A DNA stretch of 64,000 bases, taken from assembly GCF_018598175.1 (NCBI RefSeq), contig NZ_JAHESE010000027.1:1-64000 (forward strand), in the 5' to 3' direction. This document shows, piece after piece, positions 41,974 through 50,835 of the stretch. How positions within the stretch are numbered: position 1 is the stretch's first letter; each line of letters opens with the position of its first letter. The position numbers and the translations under genes were made by a program. The notes beneath the pieces were generated by a model. That model saw only the letters and a program-made list of their open reading frames with translations. It was not told the origin of the DNA and searched no databases. This DNA comes from Dawidia cretensis (GTDB taxonomy: Bacteria; Bacteroidota; Bacteroidia; Cytophagales; Cyclobacteriaceae).

Positions 41974-43863
41974 ATGAAGAAGTTAATTGCCCTTGCCATC
42001 TGTTGGAGCGTGTGCTACGCCAGCCTGGCCCAACCTGCTGTTGCGCTGGAGAGCGTATCGGGGCAACACATATTTTCCTTTCAGGAGATTCAATACCTGG
42101 AAGACCTTTCCGGTAAGCTTACCATTAAAGAGGTAAGCAGCCCTGCCTGGAATATTCATTTCAACCCCAGTGTAACGTTTAATCCCGAGAACAAACACCG
42201 CAATGCCGCCTACTGGCACCGGGTAAAAGTAAGACTCGACCCCACGCTGGAAACACGTTGGGTGATTGAATTCTTTGATCAGACAATCGACAGCATCGAG
42301 TTCTTTATCCCGACAGCAGATGGAGAATATGTACGCCATAGTTACGGGGACCATCAGGAGTTCTCGGCCCGCCCGCTAAAACATAAAAATTTTGTCGTCC
42401 CCATTGCCAATGACGTAGACGGTGAAGTAACGTATTACTTCCGGCTTCGTTCTGCACAGCAGGCCGAAGCGATCGTTGTACTCCGCTCAACAGACTACCT
42501 GTTTGAATATGCCACTGACGAATACTTCTTCTTCGGCATATTCTACGGCATGATCCTGGTCTTCTCTTTCTATAACCTGCTGATGTATGCCGCCGTGCGC
42601 GAAAGCCACTACCTGCTCTACATGCTGTACCTGGTAGGCATCGGGGTATACGAAATGAGCGCCGACGGCATAGCCTTTCAATATATATGGCCCCGGGCCA
42701 TCACCTGGAACCAATACGCACCGGGCATAGCCCTATACCTGGCCTCAACCTTTGCGCTCTTTTTTGCCGCCTCGGTACTAACCCTCCGGAAAGAAGCACC
42801 AGGATTGTATAAGCTTATCCTGGGAGCCTTTGTTTTCAGAACGATCTTTCTCTTAATAAGCCTGTTTGTCGTACGCGAATGGTTTGCCGTTCGGTTTATT
42901 GAGATTGTGCCGTTCGCCGCAGCCTTCTATGCCGGGGCATACCGTTGGGCCAAAGGGTATTCAGCCGCCCGGTTTTTAGTAATAGGTTATAGCATCTTGC
43001 TGTTTGGTGTAGTAAGTAAAGTGTCGCTGTATTTTGACTTTGAGTGGATGCCCTTTGGACAGCTCTCACACTATAGCCTGGGCTTCTGCTTTATCATGGA
43101 AATGCTCTTCCTGTCATTTGCGATTAGCGACAAAATCCGGTTGCTCCGCATCGAAAAGGCCGAAGCGCAGGAGAAGACCATTGAACAACTACATGAGAAC
43201 CAACGCCTGAAAGACGGCTTGAATCAGGAACTGGAAGAACAAGTGCGGATGAAAACGGCCCAACTGGTACAAAAGACCGAGCTCATCGAAGAGCAGAACC
43301 ACCGCCTGGAGGAAGCCAACGTCCGGCTGGCCCGGCAAGCGGAGGCAATCGCTGCGATGAACACACTGCTGGCCCGTGACAACGACCAGCTAAAACATGA
43401 CGTGGCAGAAGTCAAAGAAGCCCGCATCATGTCCAAAGAAGTCGACTTTGAGGAATTCAGCGCGATGTACCCCGATGATGACAGTTGCCTGAAGTTCCTC
43501 GCGGATATAAAATGGCATCACGACTACGCTTGCCGCAAATGTGGCCATACCCAATACAGTGCCGGCAAAAGCCCCTACAGCCGCCGCTGTTCCAAATGTG
43601 GGTACGACGAATCCGTAACCGCCTACACCGTATTACAGAACACCCGCCTGCCCATTAACAAGGCGTTTTATATGATCTTCCTGGTCTACAGCTCGCAGGG
43701 AAATATATCCTCTCATAAGCTCTCCGAGATCCTGGGCATCCGTCAAAGCACCTGCTGGACCTATAGCTCACGCATCAAGAAAACCATGAAGGAAAGACGC
43801 CGCCATGGTGGCCTACACCTGCGCGAAGGGTGGAATTCCATTTTAGTAGAGGAAGACAAATGA
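41974..43863 (+). CDS. 7TM-DISM receptor fused to an IS1595-type transposase zinc-ribbon/HTH domain
   Basis: A 629-residue protein; the start at 41974 (MKKLIALAIC) places a signal peptide at 1-19. Order: an extracytoplasmic 7TMR-DISMED2-like sensor (about 35-165; YWHRVKVRLD, TRWVIEFFD), seven membrane helices (about 180-395; FFFGIFYGMILVFSFYNLLM, YLLYMLYLVGIGVYEMS), a long coiled coil (about 395-490), then a zinc ribbon with Cys520/Cys523 and Cys539/Cys542. This is followed by TAYTVLQNTRLPIN, FYMIFLVYSSQGNISSHKLS and LGIRQSTCWTYSSRIKKTM. The last part matches the N-terminal zinc-ribbon and HTH of IS1595-type transposases, which bind transposon ends. The DDE nuclease is missing and the gene ends about 20 residues later. 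A membrane-tethered transcription regulator is the simplest reading. The next gene is susC. Confidence 0.82.
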   Translation: MKKLIALAICWSVCYASLAQPAVALESVSGQHIFSFQEIQYLEDLSGKLTIKEVSSPAWNIHFNPSVTFNPENKHRNAAYWHRVKVRLDPTLETRWVIEFFDQTIDSIEFFIPTADGEYVRHSYGDHQEFSARPLKHKNFVVPIANDVDGEVTYYFRLRSAQQAEAIVVLRSTDYLFEYATDEYFFFGIFYGMILVFSFYNLLMYAAVRESHYLLYMLYLVGIGVYEMSADGIAFQYIWPRAITWNQYAPGIALYLASTFALFFAASVLTLRKEAPGLYKLILGAFVFRTIFLLISLFVVREWFAVRFIEIVPFAAAFYAGAYRWAKGYSAARFLVIGYSILLFGVVSKVSLYFDFEWMPFGQLSHYSLGFCFIMEMLFLSFAISDKIRLLRIEKAEAQEKTIEQLHENQRLKDGLNQELEEQVRMKTAQLVQKTELIEEQNHRLEEANVRLARQAEAIAAMNTLLARDNDQLKHDVAEVKEARIMSKEVDFEEFSAMYPDDDSCLKFLADIKWHHDYACRKCGHTQYSAGKSPYSRRCSKCGYDESVTAYTVLQNTRLPINKAFYMIFLVYSSQGNISSHKLSEILGIRQSTCWTYSSRIKKTMKERRRHGGLHLREGWNSILVEEDK

Positions 43864-43978
43864 ATTTATTGCGCTGAATAATAACGAGTTAGCAATTCCG
43901 AAAAATAAATCCGGGTACTGCGTTCGAAATCGTAATCGATTGATATTCTTTTTTTTACCTCTGGGCTTGCCGTAAACG

Positions 43979-44028
43979 ATTGCGCTTTTCCTGGCGTATC
44001 AGCACCACTTCTCGGTTCCAGGCGCAAT
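43979..44028. repeat. Two-part inverted repeat upstream of susC
   Basis: ATTGCGC (43979-43985) pairs with GCGCAAT (44022-44028) and, inside it, CCTGG (43990-43994) pairs with CCAGG (44018-44022). No U-run follows, so it is not an intrinsic terminator. It lies in the 308-bp gap between the 7TM-transposase-domain gene and susC and is a candidate operator. Confidence 0.45.
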
Positions 44029-44136
44029 GCCATCAAATTGTGTCAAAAGGGCATTTTTAACTTGCGACTGAAGCGTATCATTTTTTGTAACTATCTACAT
44101 TTCAGTAAGTTGTATCGCGATTAGAAAACACTCCTC

Positions 44137-44144
44137 TACATTTG
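44137..44144 (+). promoter_or_regulatory. Candidate -7 box for susC
   Basis: TACATTTG matches TAnnTTTG exactly, 27 nt before the start codon at 44172. The nearest TTG upstream (44110-44112) is 24 nt away, somewhat far, as expected for an activated promoter. Confidence 0.4.
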
Positions 44145-44171
44145 GTTCACAATCAACCAAACTCAAACACT

Positions 44172-47117
44172 ATGAAAAGAGGTTTACTCCTGCTATGGAG
44201 CATGCTGCTATCCGCGGCCCTATGGGCTCAAGATGGCAGCATCTCTGGGAAAGTTACTTCACCAGACGGGCAGTCGCTGCCCGGCGTAAACGTCGTGCTG
44301 AAGGGTACATCTACTGGTACCATCACAGATGGTGACGGCAACTACAAGCTTGACGCCACCGAAGGAACGCTGGTCTTTTCGTTCATCGGCTACCAAATTT
44401 TAGAGATTCCCATTGACAATCGGTCAGTCGTCGATGTGAAAATGGAAGAAGACCTAACCACCCTGGAACAGGTTGTTGTAGTAGGGTATGGAACCCAGAA
44501 GAAAAAAGACCTGACTACGTCGGTGGCCATCGTAGACCAGACCTCCATCAAAGACCGTCCCCTGACCTCCGCTGCAGAAGCATTACAGGGTAAGGCGGCA
44601 GGTGTCCAGGTCACGCAAACATCCGGTAAGCCGGGCGGTGAGATCTCCATTCGTGTGCGCGGAGCCACGTCTGTACAGGCCGGCAATGAGCCGCTGTACG
44701 TCGTGGATGGTGTACCGACAACCGACATTCGCGGCATCAACGCCAATGATATCGAAAGCATGAGCGTGCTGAAAGACGCTTCATCGGCAGCAATCTATGG
44801 TGCACGTGCGGCCAACGGTGTGGTACTGATCACAACAAAGCGCGGTAAAGCCAACGCCCCAGTGCTTCAGTTCCTCGCCAACGTAGGGGTCACGGAGGTC
44901 ACAAAGAAACTGGACGTGTTGAATACCGAGCAGTATCGTGACTTGATGAGCGAAATTAACAACACCGTAGTCGACCCGGCCATTACTCAAAACACAAACT
45001 GGCAGGACGAAACCTACAGAACCGGTTCATTTCAAAACTACCAGCTTTCTTACGCTGGAGGTACTGACAAAAACCAGTACTATGTATCCGGCGGATATCT
45101 CAAAAACAAAGGTATCATAAACCCGTCGGCGTACGACCGCTATACACTGCGCCTGAATCTTGACAACCAGGTAAAAGAATGGCTGAAGTTCGGTACCAAC
45201 TTTAACTTCGTGCGTTCCGAGTATAAGAACACCGAAGATAACAAAGCTGGAGGTCGGGGAGGTGTAATCTTAAGTGCGCTAACAACACCTCCTTTTCTGA
45301 CGACGTACAATCCCGACGGCAGCGGGCAATTTGCGCCCAACCCGTTTCAACCTTCCTGGGAGAACCCTGTAGCCTTCATGGAAGGGGCTGATGAAGGCAC
45401 AACCGATGATCGTCTCATTGGAAATTTTAATGCCGAAGTGAAGATTCTCGAAGGGCTTTCCTTCCGGACTAATTTCGGGGTGGACTATACCATTCACCGC
45501 AATGATTATTACCTCGATCCATTCAGAACAGTATTTGGTCGGGATCCATCCAACCATGGTATCGGACGTACCGATCAATCTACAACCTTTTCCTGGTTGA
45601 GCGAGAATACATTCAACTATGTAAAATCGTTTGGCGTACACAATGTCAATGTACTGGCGGGCATGACAGCGCAAGAGTCTACGTGGGAACGTACCTATAT
45701 CGAAGCAAAAGACTTTCCCAACGTAAGCGGCGTCCAAACATTAAATGCCGCAAACCAAATTGTCAACGCTTTCACAGAGGCGACCGACTGGGCTATAGCA
45801 TCGTTACTGGCACGTGTGAACTATGACTACGATGGAAAGTATCTTTTTGCGGCTACGTTGCGACGGGATGGATCATCGCGATTTGCAGCCGGTAGTCAAT
45901 GGGGCACATTTCCTTCGTTTTCGGCAGGGTGGAGAATTTCGGCTGAGCCGTTCATGCAAGGCGTCGCTGCTATCAACGACTTAAAGCTACGCGCTGGATG
46001 GGGTAGGAACGGTAATCAGGAGAATATTAACACCTATGCCCCGTATACTCAAGCGGGCTTCAGACGCAGATCTGAACTGGGACAAGGTCCGGAGATTATC
46101 AAAGAAAATGTATTGGGTGGCCCCGCCATCACCTGGGAAGAAACGACCCAGACAAACATCGGCGTTGATCTTTCCGTGCTAAACTCGCGATTGACATTTA
46201 CGTTCGACGCCTACCTGAAAAAAACAGATGGCTTGCTGCTCGACGTTGGATTTAATGAATATACAGGTTTCGCATTTGCTCGCAAAAATGCTGGTAAAAT
46301 GGAAAACAAAGGACTGGAGTTGGCCCTATCGTCAATCAATACCGAAAGCGAACTGCGGTGGACCACGGACTTCAATATATCGTTCAACCGAAATAAGGTG
46401 ACTGAATTGACGTTGAACAAAGTCTACTATTCCGCTCCAATGTACAGCAACGGCGATCAAAACCTTGCGAGAATGACGGAAGGTAGCTCGTTGGGTACTT
46501 TCTTTGGATACATCTATGAAGGGGTTGATCCTGAAAACGGAAATCCGCTATACCACGACTTTACAGGTAACGGCCTGAATGACGCCGATCGTACTGTGAT
46601 TGGAAACGCGCAGCCGAACTTCATCTTCGGGTTGACAAATAACCTTTCCTACAAGCGATTTGATGTCAATATATTCCTGCAAGGATCGCAAGGAAACGAT
46701 ATCTACAACGCCACTCGTATGGAATTGGAAGGCATGTATGACACCAAGAACCAATCAACAGTGGTGTTGAACCGGTGGACCGAGAACAATCGGAATACCG
46801 ACATACCGCGCGCAGGCATTGGTACCGGTAGTATTCGTAACTCAACGCGATTCGTTGAAGACGGTTCTTATCTCCGGGTGAAGAGCGTAACGCTTTCGTA
46901 CAATGTAAATGCCAGTCCGCTGGAGAAACTGGGTATCAATAAACTCTCGGTATATGCCACCGGGCAAAATTTGCTGACATGGACAAACTATTCCGGCTAC
47001 GATCCTGAAGTGAACGCATATTCTGTTGCGGGAGGAAAAGGAACCGAGATTGGCATCGACTACGGAACCTATCCGCAATCGAGAACAATCATTCTGGGCG
47101 TAAATGTTTCATTCTAA
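44172..47117 (+). CDS. SusC/RagA-family TonB-linked outer-membrane protein
   Basis: A 981-residue protein; the start at 44172 (MKRGLLLLWS) gives a proper signal peptide, unlike 44142. A carboxypeptidase-regulatory-like domain (about 22-95; GKVTSPDGQSLPGVNVVLKG) is followed by the TonB-linked motif QVVVVGYGTQKKKDLT, the plug with SIRVRGATSVQAGNEPLYVVD, and a large beta-barrel. SusC forms the outer-membrane transporter that SusD caps, importing oligosaccharides. It is followed by susD after 11 nt. No N-terminal secretin/STN domain is present, so anti-sigma signalling through it is unlikely. Confidence 0.94.
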   Translation: MKRGLLLLWSMLLSAALWAQDGSISGKVTSPDGQSLPGVNVVLKGTSTGTITDGDGNYKLDATEGTLVFSFIGYQILEIPIDNRSVVDVKMEEDLTTLEQVVVVGYGTQKKKDLTTSVAIVDQTSIKDRPLTSAAEALQGKAAGVQVTQTSGKPGGEISIRVRGATSVQAGNEPLYVVDGVPTTDIRGINANDIESMSVLKDASSAAIYGARAANGVVLITTKRGKANAPVLQFLANVGVTEVTKKLDVLNTEQYRDLMSEINNTVVDPAITQNTNWQDETYRTGSFQNYQLSYAGGTDKNQYYVSGGYLKNKGIINPSAYDRYTLRLNLDNQVKEWLKFGTNFNFVRSEYKNTEDNKAGGRGGVILSALTTPPFLTTYNPDGSGQFAPNPFQPSWENPVAFMEGADEGTTDDRLIGNFNAEVKILEGLSFRTNFGVDYTIHRNDYYLDPFRTVFGRDPSNHGIGRTDQSTTFSWLSENTFNYVKSFGVHNVNVLAGMTAQESTWERTYIEAKDFPNVSGVQTLNAANQIVNAFTEATDWAIASLLARVNYDYDGKYLFAATLRRDGSSRFAAGSQWGTFPSFSAGWRISAEPFMQGVAAINDLKLRAGWGRNGNQENINTYAPYTQAGFRRRSELGQGPEIIKENVLGGPAITWEETTQTNIGVDLSVLNSRLTFTFDAYLKKTDGLLLDVGFNEYTGFAFARKNAGKMENKGLELALSSINTESELRWTTDFNISFNRNKVTELTLNKVYYSAPMYSNGDQNLARMTEGSSLGTFFGYIYEGVDPENGNPLYHDFTGNGLNDADRTVIGNAQPNFIFGLTNNLSYKRFDVNIFLQGSQGNDIYNATRMELEGMYDTKNQSTVVLNRWTENNRNTDIPRAGIGTGSIRNSTRFVEDGSYLRVKSVTLSYNVNASPLEKLGINKLSVYATGQNLLTWTNYSGYDPEVNAYSVAGGKGTEIGIDYGTYPQSRTIILGVNVSF

Positions 47118-47128
47118 ACAGACGAGCG

Positions 47129-48592
47129 ATGAGAAAGGTAAAAACATACAATTATATAGGCGCCATTTTGTTGGTTGGTGCATTTTTATTGGGGTGCGAT
47201 GATTTTTTGGACAGAGACCCACTTTCTAAGTTAACGAACGAGGATCTTGGAAATGACGGCAAATCAACTGGATTCACAACGGCAAGTCAGGCGGAAGCGA
47301 TCCTGGCAGGCTGTTATGGCGATTTTAGAAACGAATACTTCCAATTGGATTATTACGTAAATGGCGATGCGCAAGCCGACAATGCGTATGCCGGCGCTGA
47401 CAATCCCAATAATTTTCAGATCGATGAATATGCTATTGAATCGGTGAATAATAACGTGCTTCGTGACTGGCGTTACCTGTACGGTACAATCGCCAAAGCC
47501 AACACGGTGTTAGATCACATCGATTCTGTTGCGGATGCAGCCCTGACGGAAACAAGAAGAGCCGAAATCAAAGGCGAAGCGGCATTTGTGCGGGCGTACA
47601 TGTACTTTGAGTTGGTTCGTCAATACGGCGATATACCGCTGCTGGTGCATGAAATAACCGAATGGGATGTGGACGATGAAACCAAAATATACTTGTCTCG
47701 TACACCGCAGGCTGAAATATACCAGCAGATAATCAAGGACCTGGAACTTGCCGTCGCCAATACACGGGCTGCTGCGGCAAACAAAAACGTTGTGACGAAA
47801 AGCACAGCACATTTTCTACTGGCTAAAGTATACGCAACCGTAGAGCCGCACGACTGGGCAAAGGTTAACGAGCACGCCGATGCCGTATTGGCAGCCGGGT
47901 TCGAGCTGTTACCCGAGTTCGATCAATTGTGGGACGGAACACAGGAGAATTCTTCAGAAGCAATCTTTGAAATCACGTACGACGGATGGGATGCTGGCAC
48001 AGGCAACTGGGGGGCAGGAATGTTCTATGGCATCGACTGGAAGAAATTCAATACTCCCACCAACGACCTGGTAGCAGCATTTGATGCTGAAGGCGATGAG
48101 ATCCGTAAAAACGCATCCATTCGTTTTGCAGATGTTACCGGCAAATGGTCTGACCGTTACTGGCCGCTAACAAACTTTCCATACTCCTATAAATACAGAA
48201 ACACCAGTGGTACACAAAACTATATTTTGTTCCGACTGGCCGACATCATGTTGCTGAAAGCCGAAGCATTGACAGACGCTGGTGATTTGGAAGGTGCAGC
48301 AGACCTTGTAAATGAAATTCGTGCGCGCGTAGACCTCGACGACATCATACCGACAACAGATGCTGACATGGTCCAGGCGATTGCAAAGGAACGCCGCTTA
48401 GAACTTGTCTTTGAGGGACAACGCTGGTACGACCTGAAACGCACCGGAAAGGCGATTGAGGTAATGAATGCCTTCCGCGATGGAAACGGTAATAGCTTGG
48501 GATATCAATTAACCGAAGACCGTTTGCTCTGGCCCATCCCGCAAAACGAGCGTGATAAAAACGAAAAGCTGACACAAAACGACGGATACTAA
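47129..48592 (+). CDS. RagB/SusD-family nutrient-binding lipoprotein
   Basis: A 487-residue surface lipoprotein (signal ending LLGC, Cys23, then DDFLDRDPLSKL). TPR-like helices of SusD are evident (EIKGEAAFVRAYMYFELVRQ, FLLAKVYATVEP), as is the C-terminal LVFEGQRWYDLKRTGKA and LLWPIPQNER. It binds glycan at the cell surface and works as the lid of the SusC barrel. Confidence 0.94.
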   Translation: MRKVKTYNYIGAILLVGAFLLGCDDFLDRDPLSKLTNEDLGNDGKSTGFTTASQAEAILAGCYGDFRNEYFQLDYYVNGDAQADNAYAGADNPNNFQIDEYAIESVNNNVLRDWRYLYGTIAKANTVLDHIDSVADAALTETRRAEIKGEAAFVRAYMYFELVRQYGDIPLLVHEITEWDVDDETKIYLSRTPQAEIYQQIIKDLELAVANTRAAAANKNVVTKSTAHFLLAKVYATVEPHDWAKVNEHADAVLAAGFELLPEFDQLWDGTQENSSEAIFEITYDGWDAGTGNWGAGMFYGIDWKKFNTPTNDLVAAFDAEGDEIRKNASIRFADVTGKWSDRYWPLTNFPYSYKYRNTSGTQNYILFRLADIMLLKAEALTDAGDLEGAADLVNEIRARVDLDDIIPTTDADMVQAIAKERRLELVFEGQRWYDLKRTGKAIEVMNAFRDGNGNSLGYQLTEDRLLWPIPQNERDKNEKLTQNDGY

Positions 48593-48599
48593 AAAAACA

Positions 48600-48632
48600 A
48601 AGAAGAACCCCGCATATCAGGGTTCTTCTTTA
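48600..48632 (+). terminator. Hairpin between susD and the GH30 gene
   Basis: AAGAAGAACCC pairs with GGGTTCTTCTT around a 9-nt loop. The following T content is modest (TAAAG), and the GH30 start is only 11 nt further on. It may act as a partial terminator that lowers GH30 relative to SusCD. Confidence 0.6.
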
Positions 48633-48642
48633 AAGTATAAAG

Positions 48643-50109
48643 ATGAAAGAAGAACTGAACTCAACCGTAAAAGGGATTAAACTCGGCCTGGCATTAGTGC
48701 TGACGAGTGTGCTGTGGCAAGGATGCCAACGCAACGACCAGGAAAAACAAACAACATCGGAATCTGAAGTTGAAGCGTCGTCTATCCATTCCTACCTAAC
48801 CACCAGCGACAGATCGTCTCTCTTGGCGAAAGACCAGCAGGCCCTGGCGTTTAGCACAGAGCCTACGAACCTACCCGTGATCGGGATAGACTCGACACAA
48901 CGGTACCAAACGATCGACGGATTCGGCTACTCCCTAACCGGAGGAAGTGCTTACCACATTCAAACGCTGACACCCTCCACACGCGAAGCATTGCTCAATG
49001 AGCTATTCCGATGGGACAGCACCAACATCGGCGTGAGTTACCTGCGTGTAAGCGTCGGTGCCTCCGACCTGGATGACCATGTGTTCTCATACAACGACGT
49101 GCCCGCAGGCAAGACCGATCCCGAGCTAACAGGCTTTACACTGCAGGAAGACAAAAAATACCTCATACCGGCACTCAAGCAAATACTGGCTATCAATCCG
49201 GACATCAAGATTATGGGCAGTCCATGGTCGGCGCCCGCCTGGATGAAGACCAATGGTCATCCAAAGGGCGGAAGCTTAAAGCCCGAATTTTACGCAGCCT
49301 ATGCGGAGTACTTTGTCCGGTATATACGTGGCATGGCCGCAGAAGGAATAACAATTGACGCCATCACACTGCAGAACGAGCCCGAGAATCCGAAGAACAC
49401 CCCCAGCATGTTGATGACGTCTGCCGAGCAAGCTACGTTTGTGAAGAACAACCTTGGCCCGGCATTTGAAAACGCGGGCCTTAAAACGAAGATCGTGATC
49501 TTCGACCACAACTGCGATCATCCCAATTACCCCATCGAGGTGCTGAACGATGCAGACGCCAGGAAGTACATCGACGGGTCGGCCTTCCACTTATACCTCG
49601 GTGAAATCGAGGCACTCTCGGAAGTACACCAGGCACACCCCGACAAACATCTCTACTTCACCGAACAATGGACGTCACCCCAAAGCACCTTCGGCGACGA
49701 TCTCCGCTGGCACACCCGACACCTGATCATTGGCGCTACGCGCAACTGGAGCCGCAACGTGCTGGAATGGAACCTTGCCGCCGATCCTGAGTTTAAGCCT
49801 CACACCGACGACGGTGGATGTACGACGTGCCAGGGCGCGTTGACAATCGACAAGGATGCTGTAACACGCAACGTATCCTATTACATCATCGCCCATGCAT
49901 CGAAGTTCGTACGTCCAGGGGCTGTGCGTATAGCCTCGACCATTACGGGGGACCTATATAACGTGGCATTCTTAAATGCTTCAGGCGAGAAAGTACTGAT
50001 CGTAGTTAACGACAGCAACGAAGTCAAACGGTTTGGTATTCGCTACAACGGCAAAGTAGCTGCCGCAGCACTATCTCCAGGAGCGGTTGCTACATACACC
50101 TGGCCTTAA
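48643..50109 (+). CDS. Glycoside hydrolase family 30 (glucosylceramidase-like) lipoprotein
   Basis: A 488-residue protein with a lipoprotein-like signal (LVLTSVLWQGC, Cys28). It is a GH30 (beta/alpha)8 barrel with side beta-domain: IDGFGYSLTGGSAYH, LRVSVGASDLDDHVFSY, IMGSPWSAPAWMKTNG. The catalytic acid/base is Glu246 in LQNEPENP and the nucleophile Glu341 in YFTEQW. GH30 members cleave beta-1,6-glucan, glucosylceramide or related beta-linked sugars. With SusCD upstream, it is the only hydrolase of this small locus, suggesting a simple beta-glucan such as a beta-1,6-linked one; that substrate is inferred. Confidence 0.92.
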   Translation: MKEELNSTVKGIKLGLALVLTSVLWQGCQRNDQEKQTTSESEVEASSIHSYLTTSDRSSLLAKDQQALAFSTEPTNLPVIGIDSTQRYQTIDGFGYSLTGGSAYHIQTLTPSTREALLNELFRWDSTNIGVSYLRVSVGASDLDDHVFSYNDVPAGKTDPELTGFTLQEDKKYLIPALKQILAINPDIKIMGSPWSAPAWMKTNGHPKGGSLKPEFYAAYAEYFVRYIRGMAAEGITIDAITLQNEPENPKNTPSMLMTSAEQATFVKNNLGPAFENAGLKTKIVIFDHNCDHPNYPIEVLNDADARKYIDGSAFHLYLGEIEALSEVHQAHPDKHLYFTEQWTSPQSTFGDDLRWHTRHLIIGATRNWSRNVLEWNLAADPEFKPHTDDGGCTTCQGALTIDKDAVTRNVSYYIIAHASKFVRPGAVRIASTITGDLYNVAFLNASGEKVLIVVNDSNEVKRFGIRYNGKVAAAALSPGAVATYTWP

Positions 50110-50131
50110 ATAGGCAACAGGCGCCAAAATG

Positions 50132-50158
50132 GCCTGCCTAAAAGGCAGGCTTTTTTTT
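50132..50158 (+). terminator. Intrinsic terminator of the susCD-GH30 locus
   Basis: GCCTGCC and GGCAGGC form a perfect 7-bp stem with a 5-nt loop, followed by eight T residues. Confidence 0.93.
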
Positions 50159-50310
50159 GTCCCGGTCGGGAACTTGTTTAATAATCATCGATTCCAATCT
50201 TTTTGAGGCATATTCTTTCTGACTGGATTCTCGTGCGGCTGCCTCGATGTCGTAAAAAACCGTGTTGGTACACCGATTGACTCTTCCTTCCGCAGAAGGA
50301 GAAATGAATT

Positions 50311-50691
50311 ATGAAAAAGAACAATTTCCAGGACCTGTTAACGTCGGTAGATGTTCTGAATACTATAAACGGAGGCATCAGCGAACCAAGCCTGACCGTC
50401 CATCAACAAGCGGACGGACGCGAGCTTCACGTGCGAGTGCCCGGTATGGAAAAAGAAGTACTGCAGGCGGAGGTTCATAACAATACGCTATCGGTATTCT
50501 ACCTCATTCCCATCACCGTACGGGAGAAAGTCGTACAAATGCCCCAGGTAGTGTATAGCAAAACGATCCCGTATTTTGTTGACGTCAGTGGCATCCGCGC
50601 CGAGCACGAAGGCCAGGAGCTTGTAGTGCACATGCCGTTCAACGAGTTGTCCAACGGGTATCACAAAAAGTTGACAATGGACGAAGACTAA
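50311..50691 (+). CDS. Hsp20/alpha-crystallin-like small protein
   Basis: A 126-residue protein. The central beta-sandwich pattern (GRELHVRVPGMEKEVLQAEVHNNTL, a basic loop, then VDVSGIRAEHEGQELVVHMPF) fits an alpha-crystallin domain, in which PGxxKE resembles the usual LPGVxKEDI. The C-terminal I-x-I anchor is not obvious. An AAGGAG lies about 11 nt upstream of the start, one of few Shine-Dalgarno-like sequences in this window. Confidence 0.7.
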   Translation: MKKNNFQDLLTSVDVLNTINGGISEPSLTVHQQADGRELHVRVPGMEKEVLQAEVHNNTLSVFYLIPITVREKVVQMPQVVYSKTIPYFVDVSGIRAEHEGQELVVHMPFNELSNGYHKKLTMDED

Positions 50692-50697
50692 AGAATA

Positions 50698-50728
50698 AAA
50701 ACGCCCCGGAACAAAGCTGGGGCGTTTT
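50698..50728 (+). terminator. Intrinsic terminator after the Hsp20-like gene
   Basis: AAAACGCCCC and GGGGCGTTTT form a perfect 10-bp stem with an 11-nt loop. It is symmetric enough to serve both strands. Confidence 0.82.
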
Positions 50729-50730
50729 AA

Positions 50731-50835
50731 CTAGTCATTGGGACGCGACGCAGGTTTCCGTGCGTACACCTGTGCAAACTGAACCAATAGCACATAGCCC
50801 AGCACCAGGAAGGCTGCGAAGATAATCGTTACGCC
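50731..50835 (-). pseudogene. In-frame continuation of DUF1361 after a stop codon
   Basis: Directly after the TAA that ends the DUF1361 frame, the same frame stays open for 34 codons to a TAG. The translated segment has a strong membrane helix (VTIIFAAFLVLGYVLLVQF) and a basic end (YARKP). No ATG begins it. It looks like the missing last helix of the DUF1361 protein, cut off by a nonsense change or read through. Confidence 0.55.

Noticed and set aside
43480-43863. Transposase-like C-terminus taken as an insertion sequence that interrupts the receptor gene.
   Set aside because: The frame is continuous through the coiled coil into the zinc ribbon, there is no DDE domain, and no terminal inverted repeats or target duplication were seen.
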